A DNA stretch of 64,000 nucleotides from Elioraea sp. (GTDB taxonomy: Bacteria; Pseudomonadota; Alphaproteobacteria; Acetobacterales; Acetobacteraceae): contig NZ_JALHPR010000016.1 of NCBI RefSeq assembly GCF_022842375.1, forward strand, positions 1 through 64,000, read 5' to 3'. Position 1 is the stretch's first letter; each line of letters begins with the position of its first letter. This document shows, in pieces, positions 63,043-64,000 of this stretch. Both the position numbers and the translations under genes were made by a program. A model generated the notes under the pieces. That model did no database searches. It had not been told where the DNA came from and saw only the letters and a program-made list of their open reading frames with translations.

Positions 63043-64000
63043 GGTGACCTCCCGTATTCGTTGCCGAGTGCGCGGATGATCCCCGCGATGTAGCCGGTGG
63101 CGTAGGCGCGCGAGCGGTGGCCCCAGACCGTGTCGCCCTCGACATGGGGAACATGGTCATCGATCACGAACCCGTCGAAGCCTGCGTCACGCAGCGTGCG
63201 CAGGACCGCGACGGGATCGACCGTGCCTTCGTCGATGAACGCCTCCGCGAAGCGCGGCAGCGCGCCGGAAACCGAGCGGAGATGGACGTAGTGGATACGC
63301 CCCATCCGCGCGAAGCGGGCGAGCGCCGCCATCATCGTGTCCGCCCCACGCTCTGCCATCGTGCCGGTGCAGAAGGCGAGCCCATGGTGGGGACTGTCGG
63401 CGAAGGCGAGTGCACGATCGAACGCGGTCGCGTCGCGGAAGATGCGTGCGACGCTATCGAGCATCGGCACCGGCGGATCGTCCGGGTGCAGCGAGAGCTT
63501 CACGCCCGCCTCCTCCGCAACCGGCAGCACCGCGGCCATGAAGCGTTCCCAGTTCGCCCACATCGCGCTATCGTCACGGATCGGCAATATTCCGGTCTCG
63601 ATGCGCTGGCCGATCGCGTGGTCGTAGCCTGTGACCAGCGCGCCGCCGCGGCCATGGTCGGCCTTCGTGGTGCGCCACACGCCGTCGGGGATCCAGTTGT
63701 AGCCGAGCACGCCGATGCCGGCCTGGCCCATGGCACGGATCGTCGCCTTGAAATCCTCGATCTGCTCATCCGCCCCGGGAAGGCCGAGCATCGCCTTGGC
63801 GAGCAGGTTCGCCGGCACGCCTTCGATGCATTCGAGCGCCAGCCCGTGCGCGTCGACCGCCGCGCGAAGCTGGGCGAGATCGAGGGCGGACCAGCGCCGC
63901 GTCGGCGCCCGCGGGCCGGCGGACGCGGTGAACTGCCGGCCGAGGAAGGTGGTCCACCCCGGGCTGTCGAAATCGGGCTTGTTCACGGTGATGCCGGCGC
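63039..64000 (-). CDS. Mannonate dehydratase-like, N-terminus beyond window
   Basis: At least 320 residues are visible, running off the right edge. TIM-barrel metal residues typical of UxuA are histidine in KLSLHPDDPP, cysteine in LAFCTGTMAE, histidine in IHYVHLRSVSG and aspartate in FVIDDHVP. UxuA dehydrates D-mannonate to 2-keto-3-deoxygluconate. A GTG at 63986 could serve as a start. The residues before it (AGIT) continue a barrel strand without a stop, so the true start is probably outside. It overlaps the Bug receptor gene downstream. Confidence 0.82.
   Translation of the reverse strand, partial: AGITVNKPDFDSPGWTTFLGRQFTASAGPRAPTRRWSALDLAQLRAAVDAHGLALECIEGVPANLLAKAMLGLPGADEQIEDFKATIRAMGQAGIGVLGYNWIPDGVWRTTKADHGRGGALVTGYDHAIGQRIETGILPIRDDSAMWANWERFMAAVLPVAEEAGVKLSLHPDDPPVPMLDSVARIFRDATAFDRALAFADSPHHGLAFCTGTMAERGADTMMAALARFARMGRIHYVHLRSVSGALPRFAEAFIDEGTVDPVAVLRTLRDAGFDGFVIDDHVPHVEGDTVWGHRSRAYATGYIAGIIRALGNEYGRSP

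Noticed and set aside
1-64000. Mobile element, prophage or CRISPR content
   Set aside because: No transposase, integrase, phage gene, long terminal inverted repeat or spaced repeat array was seen in reading both strands.

Overview
The window is chromosomal DNA from a very GC-rich alphaproteobacterium. The likeliest source is Rhodospirillales, probably Acetobacteraceae of the Roseomonas/Elioraea kind; this is inferred from gene content, not from a marker gene. Supporting signs are the conserved alphaproteobacterial blocks argD-argF-hslO, ffs-dnaX-ybaB-recR and cytochrome c-kdsB-pheA, the heparinase/purH neighbourhood, and the many orphan Bug-type (tripartite tricarboxylate) receptors. I see no phage, insertion sequence, CRISPR array, rRNA or tRNA. 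Genes are packed tightly, with many ATGA/TGATG start-stop overlaps and many GTG or TTG starts.

Left part (1-36.7 kb), mostly housekeeping. It opens with the N-terminal part of recX on the minus strand. Then come arginine biosynthesis (argD, argF) with the Hsp33 chaperone, a lipoprotein, a RidA protein, rpe, a heparinase-like protein, an asparagine synthetase plus glycosyltransferase pair placed between the heparinase and purH, rmuC and a nucleoside transporter. A minus-strand block carries the SRP RNA, dnaX, ybaB and recR. Next are nudC, a lipoprotein, a TauE/SafE permease, pheA and kdsB divergent from a membrane-anchored cytochrome c, hisN, and a complete YejABEF-type peptide importer. The block ends with a hydroxyacid reductase, a MarR regulator, an M17 aminopeptidase, two EamA exporters, a glycine-zipper lipoprotein and a SLT/SPOR lytic transglycosylase.

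Middle part (36.8-47.6 kb). One long plus-strand operon looks like an acyl-CoA degradation pathway of unknown substrate: a DUF35 protein, a thiolase-like protein, an ADP-forming acyl-CoA ligase, a MaoC-type hydratase, a two-subunit CoA transferase, a small-type acyl-CoA dehydrogenase, an enoyl-CoA hydratase, a large-type acyl-CoA dehydrogenase, an amidase and an exported RidA. The DUF35 protein has no cysteines, the thiolase-like protein lacks the usual nucleophilic cysteine, and the two dehydrogenases look like the halves of a heteromeric enzyme. This is the strongest candidate for undescribed biochemistry here.

Right part (47.7-64 kb). This is accessory metabolism. It holds msrA, a Bug-RraA-Bug operon, an OmpA-like protein, an AidB-type acyl-CoA dehydrogenase, a SIMPL protein, a methyltransferase coupled to an ATC-hydrolase-like protein, and a plus-strand run of Bug receptor, enolase-superfamily enzyme, peptide-type binding protein, amidohydrolase and EamA exporter. 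The last genes are another Bug receptor and a mannonate-dehydratase-like gene that runs off the right edge. Four Bug receptors appear without any TctA/TctB membrane genes. Between two of these genes is a 26-codon ORF with a full AAGGAGGT ribosome site and a signal-peptide-like sequence.
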